Source: Fusobacteriota bacterium
GTDB taxonomy: Bacteria; Bacillota; TC1
NCBI GenBank assembly: GCA_009773805.1
Contig: WTXA01000001.1
Location: 1-64,000 of the forward strand
Reading direction: 5' to 3'
Length of the DNA: 64,000 bases
A model generated the notes under the pieces. It saw nothing but the letters and a program-made list of their open reading frames with translations, had not been told where the DNA came from and did not search any database. The position numbers were made by a program, and so were the translations under genes. Positions within the stretch are counted from its first letter, which is position 1, and the number at the start of each line of letters is the position of its first letter. Positions 25,883 to 33,839 of this stretch are shown here, piece after piece.

Positions 25883-27165
25883 TGAATAGTCAATTCATAA
25901 GAGAGCAAATAAAAGGTGGCCATATATATTGCTTTATTGGTGCAGGTGGAAAAACATCTGCTATCAAAGAGGCTGCAATTATATTGGCTGAAGAGGGATA
26001 TAGGGTGCTAATAACCACCACTACAAAAATCTCGGTAGAAGAGTTCTCTAAATATAGGATTGATTTCAGCAAGAGTATCAGCATAGATAATATGCAAGAT
26101 GGTATAAATATCCAAGTTTCAAGTGTAGTAGGGGGAAAATATCAAGGATATAAAAAAGAAGATATTGAAAATATTGTGCAAATACCGCTAGATGTTGTAA
26201 TATTAATCGAAGCAGATGGTTCAAGAGGTCTTCCTTTTAAGGTGCCTTATGAACATGAACCTGTGGTACCAGTCAATTCTACCAAAAACTTTCTATTTTT
26301 CTCTGCTAAAATAATGGGAGAAAAGATAAGTAGTGATAATACCTATAACCTAGAAAAAATACAAACAATAATAGGTGAAAAGGATATGCTATATACAAAT
26401 GAAAATATCCTGAAATTGCTTAATGAAGGTTGGATTAGGGATACTAAATATAGGAATTTAAAGGTTATTATCAATCAAGGTGAGATATTAAAAAATACTT
26501 TTATTGCTAAGGATTTATTGAAACAAATTTATGATCAGTATGGGATTGGGTCGTATTTAGTTTCTTTAAAAGAAAAGAAGATTTACCAATGTTACGATGA
26601 CAAGGTTGGTGTACTAATACTAGCTGCGGGTGAAGGTAGAAGAATGGGTCGCATAAAACAATTATTGAAGTTTGGCGGGTCTACATTCTTGGAAGAAACT
26701 ATAAAAAAATATAGTGCCTATAGCCAGGATATCATTGTTACACTTGGTTTTCATAAAGAAGAGATAAAGGGAAATATAAAAGAATTAGGTTTTAAGTTTC
26801 AGGAGATTAAGAAATATAAAGAAGGTATGAGTGCTTCATTTAGAGAAGCAAGAGCTTTTGATACTGACTTTTTTTTGGTGACACCATGTGATTTACCTTT
26901 AGTTGAAGACTATACAATAGAAATTCTTCTAAAGACTTATAGGGATAAAAAAGGTGAAATAATTGTGCCAAGATATATGGGTGTAAAAGGTCATCCAGTT
27001 GTTTTTCCGATAGCACTTCAAAGTAGTTTTAAAAATATCAATGGAGATATTGGAGCAAGAGACATTATCAAGGAGATGGGGTGCGTTTATGTGGATCTAG
27101 ATGATCCTGGCATAATTGCAGATATAGATACCTTGAATGAATATTTGAAAATCAAGGAGGAGTAG
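25882..27165 (+). CDS. YqeC-MocA fusion: selenium-dependent hydroxylase accessory and molybdopterin nucleotidyltransferase
   Basis: 427 aa, two domains. Residues 1-235 match YqeC: the P-loop-like IGAGGKTS, TTTTKI, and LIEADGSRGLPFKVPYEHEPVVP. YqeC proteins occur with selenium-dependent molybdenum hydroxylases. Residues ~241-427 match MocA/MobA-type NTP transferases (LAAGEGRRMGRIKQLLKFGG, TPCDLPLV, VPRYMGVKGHPVVF), which make the molybdopterin cytosine dinucleotide used by xanthine-dehydrogenase-like enzymes. The fusion puts cofactor finishing and the selenium accessory in one chain. One-base overlap with mnmA; yqeB follows after 1 bp. Confidence 0.87.
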   Translation: MNSQFIREQIKGGHIYCFIGAGGKTSAIKEAAIILAEEGYRVLITTTTKISVEEFSKYRIDFSKSISIDNMQDGINIQVSSVVGGKYQGYKKEDIENIVQIPLDVVILIEADGSRGLPFKVPYEHEPVVPVNSTKNFLFFSAKIMGEKISSDNTYNLEKIQTIIGEKDMLYTNENILKLLNEGWIRDTKYRNLKVIINQGEILKNTFIAKDLLKQIYDQYGIGSYLVSLKEKKIYQCYDDKVGVLILAAGEGRRMGRIKQLLKFGGSTFLEETIKKYSAYSQDIIVTLGFHKEEIKGNIKELGFKFQEIKKYKEGMSASFREARAFDTDFFLVTPCDLPLVEDYTIEILLKTYRDKKGEIIVPRYMGVKGHPVVFPIALQSSFKNINGDIGARDIIKEMGCVYVDLDDPGIIADIDTLNEYLKIKEE

Positions 27166-27166
27166 T

Positions 27167-27982
27167 ATGGTTAAAGTACTAATTAAAGGAGCTGGAGATT
27201 TAGCAAGTGGTGTTGCTATGGCATTTCATAAGAGCGGTTTTCAAGTTCTTATGACTGAAGTAGAGCAGCCTACTGTGATAAGAAGAAGTGTTGCCTTTGC
27301 TAATTCTATTTATGAAGCAAAAATGGAGATTGAAGGAGTAACAGGTATTCATGTTACTGAAGAAAACTATGCGGATTACCTAGAAAAGGGCAATATTGGT
27401 ATTATAATTGACCCTGTTGGAGCGATAAAAGATAAATATAAACCAGATGTTATAGTTGATGCTATTTTAGCGAAGAAGAATCTAGGTACAAAAATAAATA
27501 ATGCATCGATAGTTATAGGTTGTGGGCCAGGTTTTATTGCAGGTGAAGATTGTCATTTAGTTATTGAAACTAAACGTGGTCATTATTTGGGAAAGATTAT
27601 AGAAAAGGGCTCAGCTATTAAAAATAGTGGCGTTCCTGGTATTGTAGAAGGTCGAGGTTTAGAAAGAGTTCTATATTCTCCTGTAGCAGGAAAGGTAGAA
27701 CATTTAAAAAAGCTTGGAGATATTGTTGAACAAAATGATATAATATTAAAGGTTGATGGTATTCCTGTAAAGAGTCCTTTTAAAGGAGTTTTACGTGGCC
27801 TAATTGTAGAAGGCATGTTAGTTCCTGAAAATATGAAAATTGGGGATGTTGATCCACGTTTATTTCCTGAATATTGTTTTACTATTTCAGAAAAAGCAAA
27901 GGCTATAGGTAGAGCAGCTGTGGAAGGAACTTTAATTTTAGGTAAAGAAAAAGGTTTGTTTGGAGTAATGAAGTATGAATAA
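27167..27982 (+). CDS. yqeB: selenium-dependent molybdenum hydroxylase accessory protein YqeB
   Basis: 271 aa of the EF2563/YqeB family, with the characteristic start VLIKGAGDLASGVAMAFHKSGFQVLMTE (a Rossmann-like fold), EVEQPTVIRRSVAFANSIYE, and PGIVEGRGLERVLYSP. The C-terminal half contains a biotinyl/lipoyl-like beta segment (SPVAGKVEHLKKLGDIVEQNDIILKVDG). Genomic co-occurrence in the literature ties it to labile-selenium molybdenum hydroxylases; its reaction is not known. RBS AAGGAGGAG; overlaps xdhC by 8 bp. Confidence 0.87.
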   Translation: MVKVLIKGAGDLASGVAMAFHKSGFQVLMTEVEQPTVIRRSVAFANSIYEAKMEIEGVTGIHVTEENYADYLEKGNIGIIIDPVGAIKDKYKPDVIVDAILAKKNLGTKINNASIVIGCGPGFIAGEDCHLVIETKRGHYLGKIIEKGSAIKNSGVPGIVEGRGLERVLYSPVAGKVEHLKKLGDIVEQNDIILKVDGIPVKSPFKGVLRGLIVEGMLVPENMKIGDVDPRLFPEYCFTISEKAKAIGRAAVEGTLILGKEKGLFGVMKYE

Positions 27983-28910
27983 AAAAATACTAGAAACCAT
28001 TAGAGATTTGAGTGAAGAAATGGTTTTAGTAACGATAATTGATACCAGAGGATCAGCACCAAGACATGCTGGGAGTAAGATGCTAGTTACAAAAAGTGGT
28101 ATAATAGAAGGAACTGTTGGAGGGGGCCCTGGTGAATATGAAAGTATGTTAGAAGCCCAAAAAATATTAAAAAACAAAAAATTCCTTCTTATGAATATTA
28201 CTAGATTAGGTGATAATCCAAAAGATTTATTGATGATTTGTGGTGGAATTAACCAACTAATGTTACAGTATATTGACAATCAAGCACGGGAAACTTTGTT
28301 AAAAACCTTGGAATTAAATAATAAGGGATATATTACAAAATTAAGAACTAACTTAGCTAATGGTCAAATTGATATTGTTGAATTAGATGAAAAAGATGAA
28401 GAGGGATATTTTTACGATATTATTGAACCTATGAATAATTTACTTATTTTAGGTGGAGGTTATGTAGGTTATGCAATATATGAATTAGCTGATATACTTG
28501 GATTTGAAGTTACAATATTTGATGATAGACCTGAGTTTGCAAATAAAAAAAGATTTCCTAAGGCAGTTGGTTTAGGAGCTGGTGATTTTAGCAACATGTT
28601 AAATACCTATAATTTTAATAGTTATACATATGTGACAGTTGTAACAAGGGGTCATCTACAAGATGCCGAATGTGTTAAGGGTGTAATTAAAAAAGAAAAC
28701 AAATATATAGGTTTAATTGGCAGTAAAAGGAAAATTAGTCTTATTTTTGAAGATTTGAAAGAATCAGGATATAGTCAGGAAGAAATAAATAAACTTCATG
28801 CACCTGTTGGTTTAGATATAGGTGCGGAAACACCAGAAGAAATAGCTGTATCGATTATGGCTGAAATAATTGGAGTAAAATATGGGAAGAAGATCACAAA
28901 GCACAAGTAG
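27975..28910 (+). CDS. xdhC: XdhC family molybdenum-hydroxylase maturation factor
   Basis: 311 aa. N-terminal XdhC/CoxI domain (VTIIDTRGSAPRHAGSKMLV, GTVGGGPGEYE) and C-terminal Rossmann domain (LLILGGGYVGYAIYELADILGFEVTIFDDRPEF, GLIGSKRK, GLDIGAETPEEIAVSIMAEI). XdhC-type chaperones bind the cofactor, add the terminal sulfur (or here possibly selenium) and insert it into xanthine dehydrogenase-like enzymes. No hydroxylase structural genes lie in the window. Starts 8 bp inside yqeB; the next gene starts inside its end. Confidence 0.9.
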   Translation: MNKKILETIRDLSEEMVLVTIIDTRGSAPRHAGSKMLVTKSGIIEGTVGGGPGEYESMLEAQKILKNKKFLLMNITRLGDNPKDLLMICGGINQLMLQYIDNQARETLLKTLELNNKGYITKLRTNLANGQIDIVELDEKDEEGYFYDIIEPMNNLLILGGGYVGYAIYELADILGFEVTIFDDRPEFANKKRFPKAVGLGAGDFSNMLNTYNFNSYTYVTVVTRGHLQDAECVKGVIKKENKYIGLIGSKRKISLIFEDLKESGYSQEEINKLHAPVGLDIGAETPEEIAVSIMAEIIGVKYGKKITKHK

Positions 28911-29679
28911 AAGAAATCGAACACCTAAGAAGAGAAAAAAACATAGCATTAAAGCGCTATTATCTATAATACTCTTAATTTTATTTGGAGTATGGTTTAT
29001 GATAGAAATTGTTGAAAGTGAAGCTACTTCTGTAGCCAAAGTAGAAAATGAAGAAGTAGACCAAATTATTCAAGCTGAAGGTGCTGATTTAGATATAATA
29101 GAGGATAACGGCTATATAATAAAGCCTAATTTTAGAGAACCAACTAAAGGAATAATAATTTATGCAAATGGTGGAGTATCACCAAAGTCATATATACCTC
29201 TTAGTATTATATTAGCAAAAAAAGGTTATCAAGTTGTCATTCCAGAATTTTTATTTAATAGCCCCAACATAGGTAGTAATACAATGAATACTATTATTAA
29301 AGATAATGATAACATACAGTTATGGACTGTAGTAGGTCATGGTAGAGGAGGAGAGGCTATGTCGGTAAACTTAAAAGCTGATGAAAAAATCAAAGGAGCA
29401 GTTTTCTTGGCATCTTATCCAAGTGAAGGAGCAGATTTAAGTAAGAGTGGACTAAAAGTTGCATCGATAAAAGGAACTCTTGATAAAACACTAGATTTAG
29501 AATTGTATGAAGATCGTAAAAAACAATTACCAGAAAATACAATGTTTGTACAAATAGAAAATGGAAATTTTTCATACTTTGCTAATTATGAAAATGATAC
29601 AATGGCTGAAATAAGTAAATTGGAACAACAAATACAAACATCGGTTCAAATACTTAATTTAATGGATCAAATCAAATAG
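28882..29679 (+). CDS. membrane-anchored alpha/beta-hydrolase-fold protein lacking catalytic residues
   Basis: 265 aa: basic N-terminus (SQSTSRRNRTPKKRKKH), one membrane segment at about residues 26-40, then an extracytoplasmic alpha/beta-hydrolase domain. The nucleophile elbow reads GHGRGGEAM (residues 152-160), so Gly154 stands where the Ser of GHSxGG belongs. The C-terminal family motif GNHxxF reads GNFSYF, so the catalytic His is Phe230. Both codons are unambiguous (GGT, TTT) and the frame is otherwise intact, so this is a pseudoenzyme or it uses other residues. It overlaps xdhC by 29 bp. Role unknown; possibly binding or structural. Confidence 0.8.
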   Translation: MGRRSQSTSRRNRTPKKRKKHSIKALLSIILLILFGVWFMIEIVESEATSVAKVENEEVDQIIQAEGADLDIIEDNGYIIKPNFREPTKGIIIYANGGVSPKSYIPLSIILAKKGYQVVIPEFLFNSPNIGSNTMNTIIKDNDNIQLWTVVGHGRGGEAMSVNLKADEKIKGAVFLASYPSEGADLSKSGLKVASIKGTLDKTLDLELYEDRKKQLPENTMFVQIENGNFSYFANYENDTMAEISKLEQQIQTSVQILNLMDQIK

Positions 29680-29722
29680 TGTTTAGGAAAAGTTTAATGA
29701 TATAATTGGATGGGAGAAAAAC

Positions 29723-30733
29723 TTGGATAGTATTATACTAGGAATAGAAACAAGCTGTGATGAAACTTCAGTAGCAGTTGTGAAAAACGGTAAGGATGTA
29801 CTTTCTAACGTTATTTCATCACAAATAGAAATACATAAAAAATACGGTGGTGTTGTTCCTGAGGTAGCCTCAAGAAAACATCTTGAAATGATAATTGAAG
29901 TCATAGATATTGCAATAAAAGAAGCTGGTATAGACAAAAAGGAATTAACGGCAATTGGAGTTACCAATCAACCAGGTCTTATTGGAGCACTTATAGTGGG
30001 AATAACAGCAGCTAAGGGTTTAAGTATAAGTTTGGATATACCAATAATTCCTGTTCATCACCTAAGAGGTCATATTTATGCAAATCTGATAGAACATGAA
30101 CTTAATGAATTCCCTGTTTTAGCTTTAATAGTTTCAGGTGGTCATACTTCACTCGCTATTTGGCATAGTCATCTTGATATTGAAGTAATTGGTCAGACTC
30201 TAGATGATGCTGCAGGTGAAGCTTTTGATAAGATTGCCAGGAAATTGGGATTAGATTATCCAGGTGGGCCTTTGATTGAGAAGTATGCCAGATCTGGATC
30301 ACGTACAAATCTTGTATTTCCGGTAGCCAAGTTAGGTAAGGATAACTATAATTTCAGTTTTAGTGGACTAAAGTCAAATGTGATCAATTATCTTAATAAA
30401 ATGAAAGCACAAGGTAATGAAATTATAGTGGAAGATGTTTCATTTGCTGTCCAAGATGCTATCACTTCAGCAGTTATTGAAAAAGTACTGCTTGCAAGTA
30501 ATAATTATGGAATTAAGAAAGTCGTACTAGGTGGAGGAGTTACCTCTAATAAATATCTTGTTGCTAAATTAGAAGAAAAGGGCCAAAAAATTGGCCTTGA
30601 AGTTTACTATCCAAAGGGAATTTTATGTACTGATAATGGGGTTATGATAGGTAGTGCAGCATATTATTTGAGTCAATATGGAATAAAGGGTGACTTATTT
30701 CTAAATGCTTATTCCAGTGGAAATATTAAATAG
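29723..30733 (+). CDS. tsaD: tRNA N6-adenosine threonylcarbamoyltransferase TsaD
   Basis: Final enzyme of t6A37 tRNA modification, working with TsaB and TsaE, which are not in the window. 336 aa. Iron/zinc-binding His pair in PVHHLRGHIYAN near residues 110-121, N-terminal LGIETSCDETSVAVV, and phosphate loop VSGGHTSL. Start codon TTG at 29723, supported by GGGAG at 29712-29716 and by the family N-terminus. TATAAT at 29701-29706 suggests a new promoter here. A dyad of DnaA-box-like sequences begins at the base after the stop. Confidence 0.95.
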   Translation: MDSIILGIETSCDETSVAVVKNGKDVLSNVISSQIEIHKKYGGVVPEVASRKHLEMIIEVIDIAIKEAGIDKKELTAIGVTNQPGLIGALIVGITAAKGLSISLDIPIIPVHHLRGHIYANLIEHELNEFPVLALIVSGGHTSLAIWHSHLDIEVIGQTLDDAAGEAFDKIARKLGLDYPGGPLIEKYARSGSRTNLVFPVAKLGKDNYNFSFSGLKSNVINYLNKMKAQGNEIIVEDVSFAVQDAITSAVIEKVLLASNNYGIKKVVLGGGVTSNKYLVAKLEEKGQKIGLEVYYPKGILCTDNGVMIGSAAYYLSQYGIKGDLFLNAYSSGNIK

Positions 30734-30787
30734 TTATCCACAATATCCACAATATAATAAGTTGATGTATGTGGAAACTGTGGATTA
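30734..30787. promoter_or_regulatory. dyad of four DnaA-box-like 9-mers
   Basis: Two abutting 9-mers on the plus strand, TTATCCACA (30734-30742, the perfect consensus) and ATATCCACA (30743-30751), face two abutting 9-mers on the minus strand: 30770-30778 reads GTTTCCACA and 30779-30787 reads TAATCCACA. All four keep the TCCACA core. The 54-bp dyad fills the gap between tsaD and the next gene. A transcript could also fold here, but no T run follows. A DnaA-binding cluster is the simplest reading; it is not oriC because dnaA, dnaN and rpmH are absent. Confidence 0.65.
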
Positions 30788-30808
30788 AATTGCTAAAAAG
30801 GAGCTATT

Positions 30809-31360
30809 TTGAGTTTGAAGAATAAACATACAGAAACTAAAATTGAAAAGAATAATAAGAATACTAAAAAAAATATAGAAGTAAAAAACACTGAAAAGAC
30901 TAATAAGGCTAATAAGACTAAAAAGTCAAAGTTAGGATTCTATTTTAAAGTAGTGATTTTTATTGTCTTGGGAGTTTTCTTATATTTTGCAGTGGCAAGC
31001 ACGAGTAATTCTTATAAAGGTAGTGTTTTCCAAAGAATTGATATTTTGAAGCAAAATAAGGTGCCTTATCTTGTTGTTATAAGGGATGACTTTTCACCTG
31101 TAAGTATTGAAAATAAAAAAAATATTGACAGTATAATTAAAAAGGCTGGTGAAAGTGTAACTGTTTTTGACCTTGCCTATAATCCGAAAGATATTAGCAA
31201 GGAATCAAAGTACTTCTTAGATAAATTTGATATTGAAAATTTACCTGTAGTCATTTTATGTGATGAAAAAGGAGATTTAATAAAGTCCTATTATTTACCT
31301 TTAAATGAAAAACAAATAATAGGAAGCGTTGAAAAGGCGAGAGAAAGCAGTGTGGATTAA
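30809..31360 (+). CDS. membrane-anchored thioredoxin-fold-like protein, unknown function
   Basis: 183 aa starting with TTG (AAGGAG about 6 bases upstream). Residues 1-44 are a highly charged Lys/Asn/Thr-rich cytoplasmic tail, residues ~45-65 a membrane helix (FYFKVVIFIVLGVFLYFAVA), and the rest is extracytoplasmic. The external part has the look of a thioredoxin fold: VPYLVVIRDDF, then VTVFDLAYN, then FDIENLPVVILCDEKGDLI with the cis-Pro position, but there is no CxxC. It therefore should not be a disulfide oxidoreductase. Overlaps the moaA start by one base. I do not recognise a named family. Confidence 0.6.
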   Translation: MSLKNKHTETKIEKNNKNTKKNIEVKNTEKTNKANKTKKSKLGFYFKVVIFIVLGVFLYFAVASTSNSYKGSVFQRIDILKQNKVPYLVVIRDDFSPVSIENKKNIDSIIKKAGESVTVFDLAYNPKDISKESKYFLDKFDIENLPVVILCDEKGDLIKSYYLPLNEKQIIGSVEKARESSVD

Positions 31361-32322
31361 TGAGAACTATTGACTATATAAGAATATCTGTCACTGACAG
31401 ATGTAATTTAAGGTGTGTCTATTGTATGCCAGAAAATGGTGTAGATTTATTAAAACATCAAGACATGATGAGTTTCGAGGAAATCTATAACCTGATATTG
31501 GCATTAGTACCTGCAGGAATTAAGAAAATCAGGTTGACTGGAGGAGAGCCTCTTGTAAGAAATGGCATTGAAAAGCTAATAAAAATGCTTAGAAGCATAC
31601 CTGAAATAGAGGATATAACCTTAACTACAAATGGAATTTTATTAGAGGAAATGGCAGAGGGCCTAAAGGCTGCTGGTCTATCTAGAATCAATGTTAGTCT
31701 TGATTCACTAGATGAAATTCGATTTAAACAAATAACTAGATGGGGAAGCTTGGAAAAGGTTCTGAAGGGAATAGATAAAGCCATTGATATTGGTCTAAAG
31801 CCTGTTAAAATAAATGTTGTAGCTATTAAAGGTTTCAATGACGACGAGTTTATTAATTTTGTTGAATATGCCTATAAAAAGGAAGTTCAAGTAAGGTTCA
31901 TTGAACTTATGCCAATTGGTGAAAGTGATGATGAAGCTATCTTGAAACATTATCCTATAGCAGACATCAAGGAATTAATAGAAACTAAGTTTCAGCTTGA
32001 AGAGACAAGTGATATAAAAACTAATGGACCAGCAGAAAACTATAGGATTATTGGTGGTAAGGGTAGTGTTGGCTTTATAGGAGCTTTATCTCATAAATTC
32101 TGTAGTACCTGTAATAGGCTCAGACTTACTGCTGATGGCAGAATTAGACCATGTCTATATATAGACAAAGAATATGATGTCTTAAAACTTATTAGGGACG
32201 AAGCTAGTCCTGATGAATTGAGAGCTTTTGTTGAAGAAATAATTTTAGGTAAACCAGAGGGACATAACATGGAAGATGGTTGGGGTAACCAACGTAGAAA
32301 AATGTCTCAAATAGGGGGTTAA
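31360..32322 (+). CDS. moaA: GTP 3',8-cyclase MoaA
   Basis: Radical-SAM enzyme that begins molybdopterin synthesis from GTP. 320 aa. SAM cluster Cys15/Cys19/Cys22 (DRCNLRCVYCMP), and C-terminal cluster motif HKFCSTCNRLRLTADGRIRPCLY. The chain ends in Gly-Gly, the C-terminal pair known to be needed for activity. Followed in the same unit by moaC, a MOSC gene and mogA with spacings of 1, -1 and -14 bp; moaD, moaE and moeA are not in the window. Confidence 0.95.
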   Translation: MRTIDYIRISVTDRCNLRCVYCMPENGVDLLKHQDMMSFEEIYNLILALVPAGIKKIRLTGGEPLVRNGIEKLIKMLRSIPEIEDITLTTNGILLEEMAEGLKAAGLSRINVSLDSLDEIRFKQITRWGSLEKVLKGIDKAIDIGLKPVKINVVAIKGFNDDEFINFVEYAYKKEVQVRFIELMPIGESDDEAILKHYPIADIKELIETKFQLEETSDIKTNGPAENYRIIGGKGSVGFIGALSHKFCSTCNRLRLTADGRIRPCLYIDKEYDVLKLIRDEASPDELRAFVEEIILGKPEGHNMEDGWGNQRRKMSQIGG

Positions 32323-32323
32323 A

Positions 32324-32803
32324 ATGGAATTTACTCATTTAGATGAACAAGGTAAGGCCAAGATGGTCGATGTTGGGGGTAAGGATGTAACAACTAGAAC
32401 GGCTTTTGCAACTGGAAAAATCATTCTACCAACAAAAATATTGGAGGCTATCCTAGATAATAGTGTACCTAAGGGTGATGTTTTTAGTGTAGCTAGAGTA
32501 GCTGGTATAATGGGGGCTAAGAATACCGCAAGCCTTATTCCCATGTGTCACCCATTACTTATAAATAGTTGTTCAGTTGATTTTAAAATTGACAAAGAAA
32601 ATTCTTTAATAGAAGCAATATGCACAGTCAGAGTCGATGGGAAGACAGGAGTGGAAATGGAGGCCTTAACTGGTGTTTCCATAGCTCTATTGACTATTTA
32701 TGACATGTGTAAGGGTATCGACAAAGGTATGACTATAACAGATATATTATTAGAAAAAAAGACGGGCGGCAAGTCTGGTATATATGAAAGGAGCAAGTTA
32801 TAA
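32324..32803 (+). CDS. moaC: cyclic pyranopterin monophosphate synthase MoaC
   Basis: Converts the MoaA product to cyclic pyranopterin monophosphate. 159 aa, full length. Family segments FTHLDEQGKAKMVDVGGKDVTTRTA, LIPMCHPL and GKTGVEMEALTGVSIALLTIYDMCK are all present. RBS GGGGGT within the moaA end. Stop overlaps the next ATG by one base. Confidence 0.96.
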   Translation: MEFTHLDEQGKAKMVDVGGKDVTTRTAFATGKIILPTKILEAILDNSVPKGDVFSVARVAGIMGAKNTASLIPMCHPLLINSCSVDFKIDKENSLIEAICTVRVDGKTGVEMEALTGVSIALLTIYDMCKGIDKGMTITDILLEKKTGGKSGIYERSKL

Positions 32804-33240
32804 TGGCAAAAGTTTTAGCTGTTTGTATAAGCCTTAAAAAAGGTGAACAAAAGAAAGAAATAGATTTTGGAGAGTGTGTTGTAGATTTTGGTATTAAGGG
32901 TGATGCTCATGGTGGCGACTGGCACAGACAAATAAGTTTACTAGCTAAGGAAAGTGTCGATGAAATGAGAGCTAGAGGTATAACTTTAATTAATGGAGAT
33001 TTTGCTGAAAATATTGTAACTGAAGGAATTAATCTAAAGATATTGCCAATTGGTTCTAGATTGTTGATAGGTAATGATGTTGTCTTGGAAGTTACTCAAA
33101 TAGGCAAAGAGTGTCATTCTGGCTGTGTAATTATGCAGAAAGCTGGTAAATGTGTGATGCCAACTGATGGAATTTTTGCAAAAGTTATAAATCCTGGTAA
33201 TATAAGGGCTGAAGATGAGATTGTGATTGAATATGTTTAG
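32803..33240 (+). CDS. MOSC domain protein
   Basis: 145-residue stand-alone MOSC domain, with the conserved Cys in IGKECHSGCVIMQKAGKC, plus VVDFGIKGDAHGGDWHRQISLLA. MOSC domains bind molybdenum cofactor and can carry sulfur; single-domain forms are often found inside Moco clusters, sometimes fused to MoaB. Here the gene overlaps mogA/moaB by 14 bp. Likely in cofactor sulfuration or delivery (inference). Confidence 0.85.
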   Translation: MAKVLAVCISLKKGEQKKEIDFGECVVDFGIKGDAHGGDWHRQISLLAKESVDEMRARGITLINGDFAENIVTEGINLKILPIGSRLLIGNDVVLEVTQIGKECHSGCVIMQKAGKCVMPTDGIFAKVINPGNIRAEDEIVIEYV

Positions 33241-33727
33241 AATTGGTATTTTAACTGCAAGTGATGCAGGATCTAGAGGAGAACGTGAAGATTTAAGCAG
33301 TAAAGTTATAATGGATATGATAACGTCCATAGGTGAGGTTGTTGAGTACATAATGGTTCCTGATAATAGGGATGATATTTCAGCGGTGTTGAAGTTATGG
33401 GCTGATGAATTGAAATTGGATTTAATACTAACTACTGGGGGAACAGGTTTTTCTCCAAGGGACATAACCCCTGAAGCCACATTGGATATAGTGGAAAGAC
33501 AAGTACCTGGTATACCAGAAGCACTTAGGGCTATGAGTTATCAAAAGACTAATAGAGCAATGCTTTCTAGAGGAACTGCTGGCATCAGAGGAGCTACCTT
33601 GATTGTCAATATGCCTGGAAGTCCTATTGCTTGTAGAGAATATATGGAATTCTTGTTACCAGTACTTAGTCATGGACTTGAGATTTTAACGGGTAAAGCT
33701 GCAAACTGTGCCAGGCCAGAGAAATAA
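33227..33727 (+). CDS. mogA: molybdopterin adenylyltransferase, MogA/MoaB family
   Basis: 166 aa. Adenylates molybdopterin before metal insertion. Motifs: GILTASDAGSRGEREDLS at the N-terminus, TTGGTGFSPRDITPEAT near residues 68-84, and NMPGSPIACREYMEFLLPVL. Sequence alone does not separate MogA from MoaB, which share the fold. Last gene of the moaA-moaC-MOSC unit. Confidence 0.87.
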   Translation: MNMFRIGILTASDAGSRGEREDLSSKVIMDMITSIGEVVEYIMVPDNRDDISAVLKLWADELKLDLILTTGGTGFSPRDITPEATLDIVERQVPGIPEALRAMSYQKTNRAMLSRGTAGIRGATLIVNMPGSPIACREYMEFLLPVLSHGLEILTGKAANCARPEK

Positions 33728-33751
33728 TAGGTTTTATTTATATTAAATTTC

Positions 33752-33780
33752 TTGATTTTTTCTATTGAATTTGATATCAT
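33752..33780 (+). promoter_or_regulatory. groESL promoter
   Basis: TTGATT (33752-33757) and TATCAT (33775-33780) are separated by exactly 17 bp. The CIRCE operator starts 9 bp after the -10, so it covers the transcription start. Confidence 0.72.
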
Positions 33781-33788
33781 TCATATTG

Positions 33789-33815
33789 TTAGCACTCAAG
33801 GTTATTGATTGCTAA
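33789..33815 (+). promoter_or_regulatory. CIRCE operator (HrcA site)
   Basis: TTAGCACTC, nine-base spacer, GATTGCTAA: the CIRCE consensus with a single change in the right arm (consensus GAGTGCTAA). Located 24 bp before the groES start. Implies HrcA repression; hrcA itself is not in the window. Confidence 0.93.
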
Positions 33816-33839
33816 CGAATTTTAGAAGGAGGAATAATT

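Noticed and set aside
30734-30787. The DnaA-box dyad as a tsaD terminator or as oriC
   Set aside because: No T tract follows the hairpin, and dnaA, dnaN, rpmH or an AT-rich unwinding element are not nearby.
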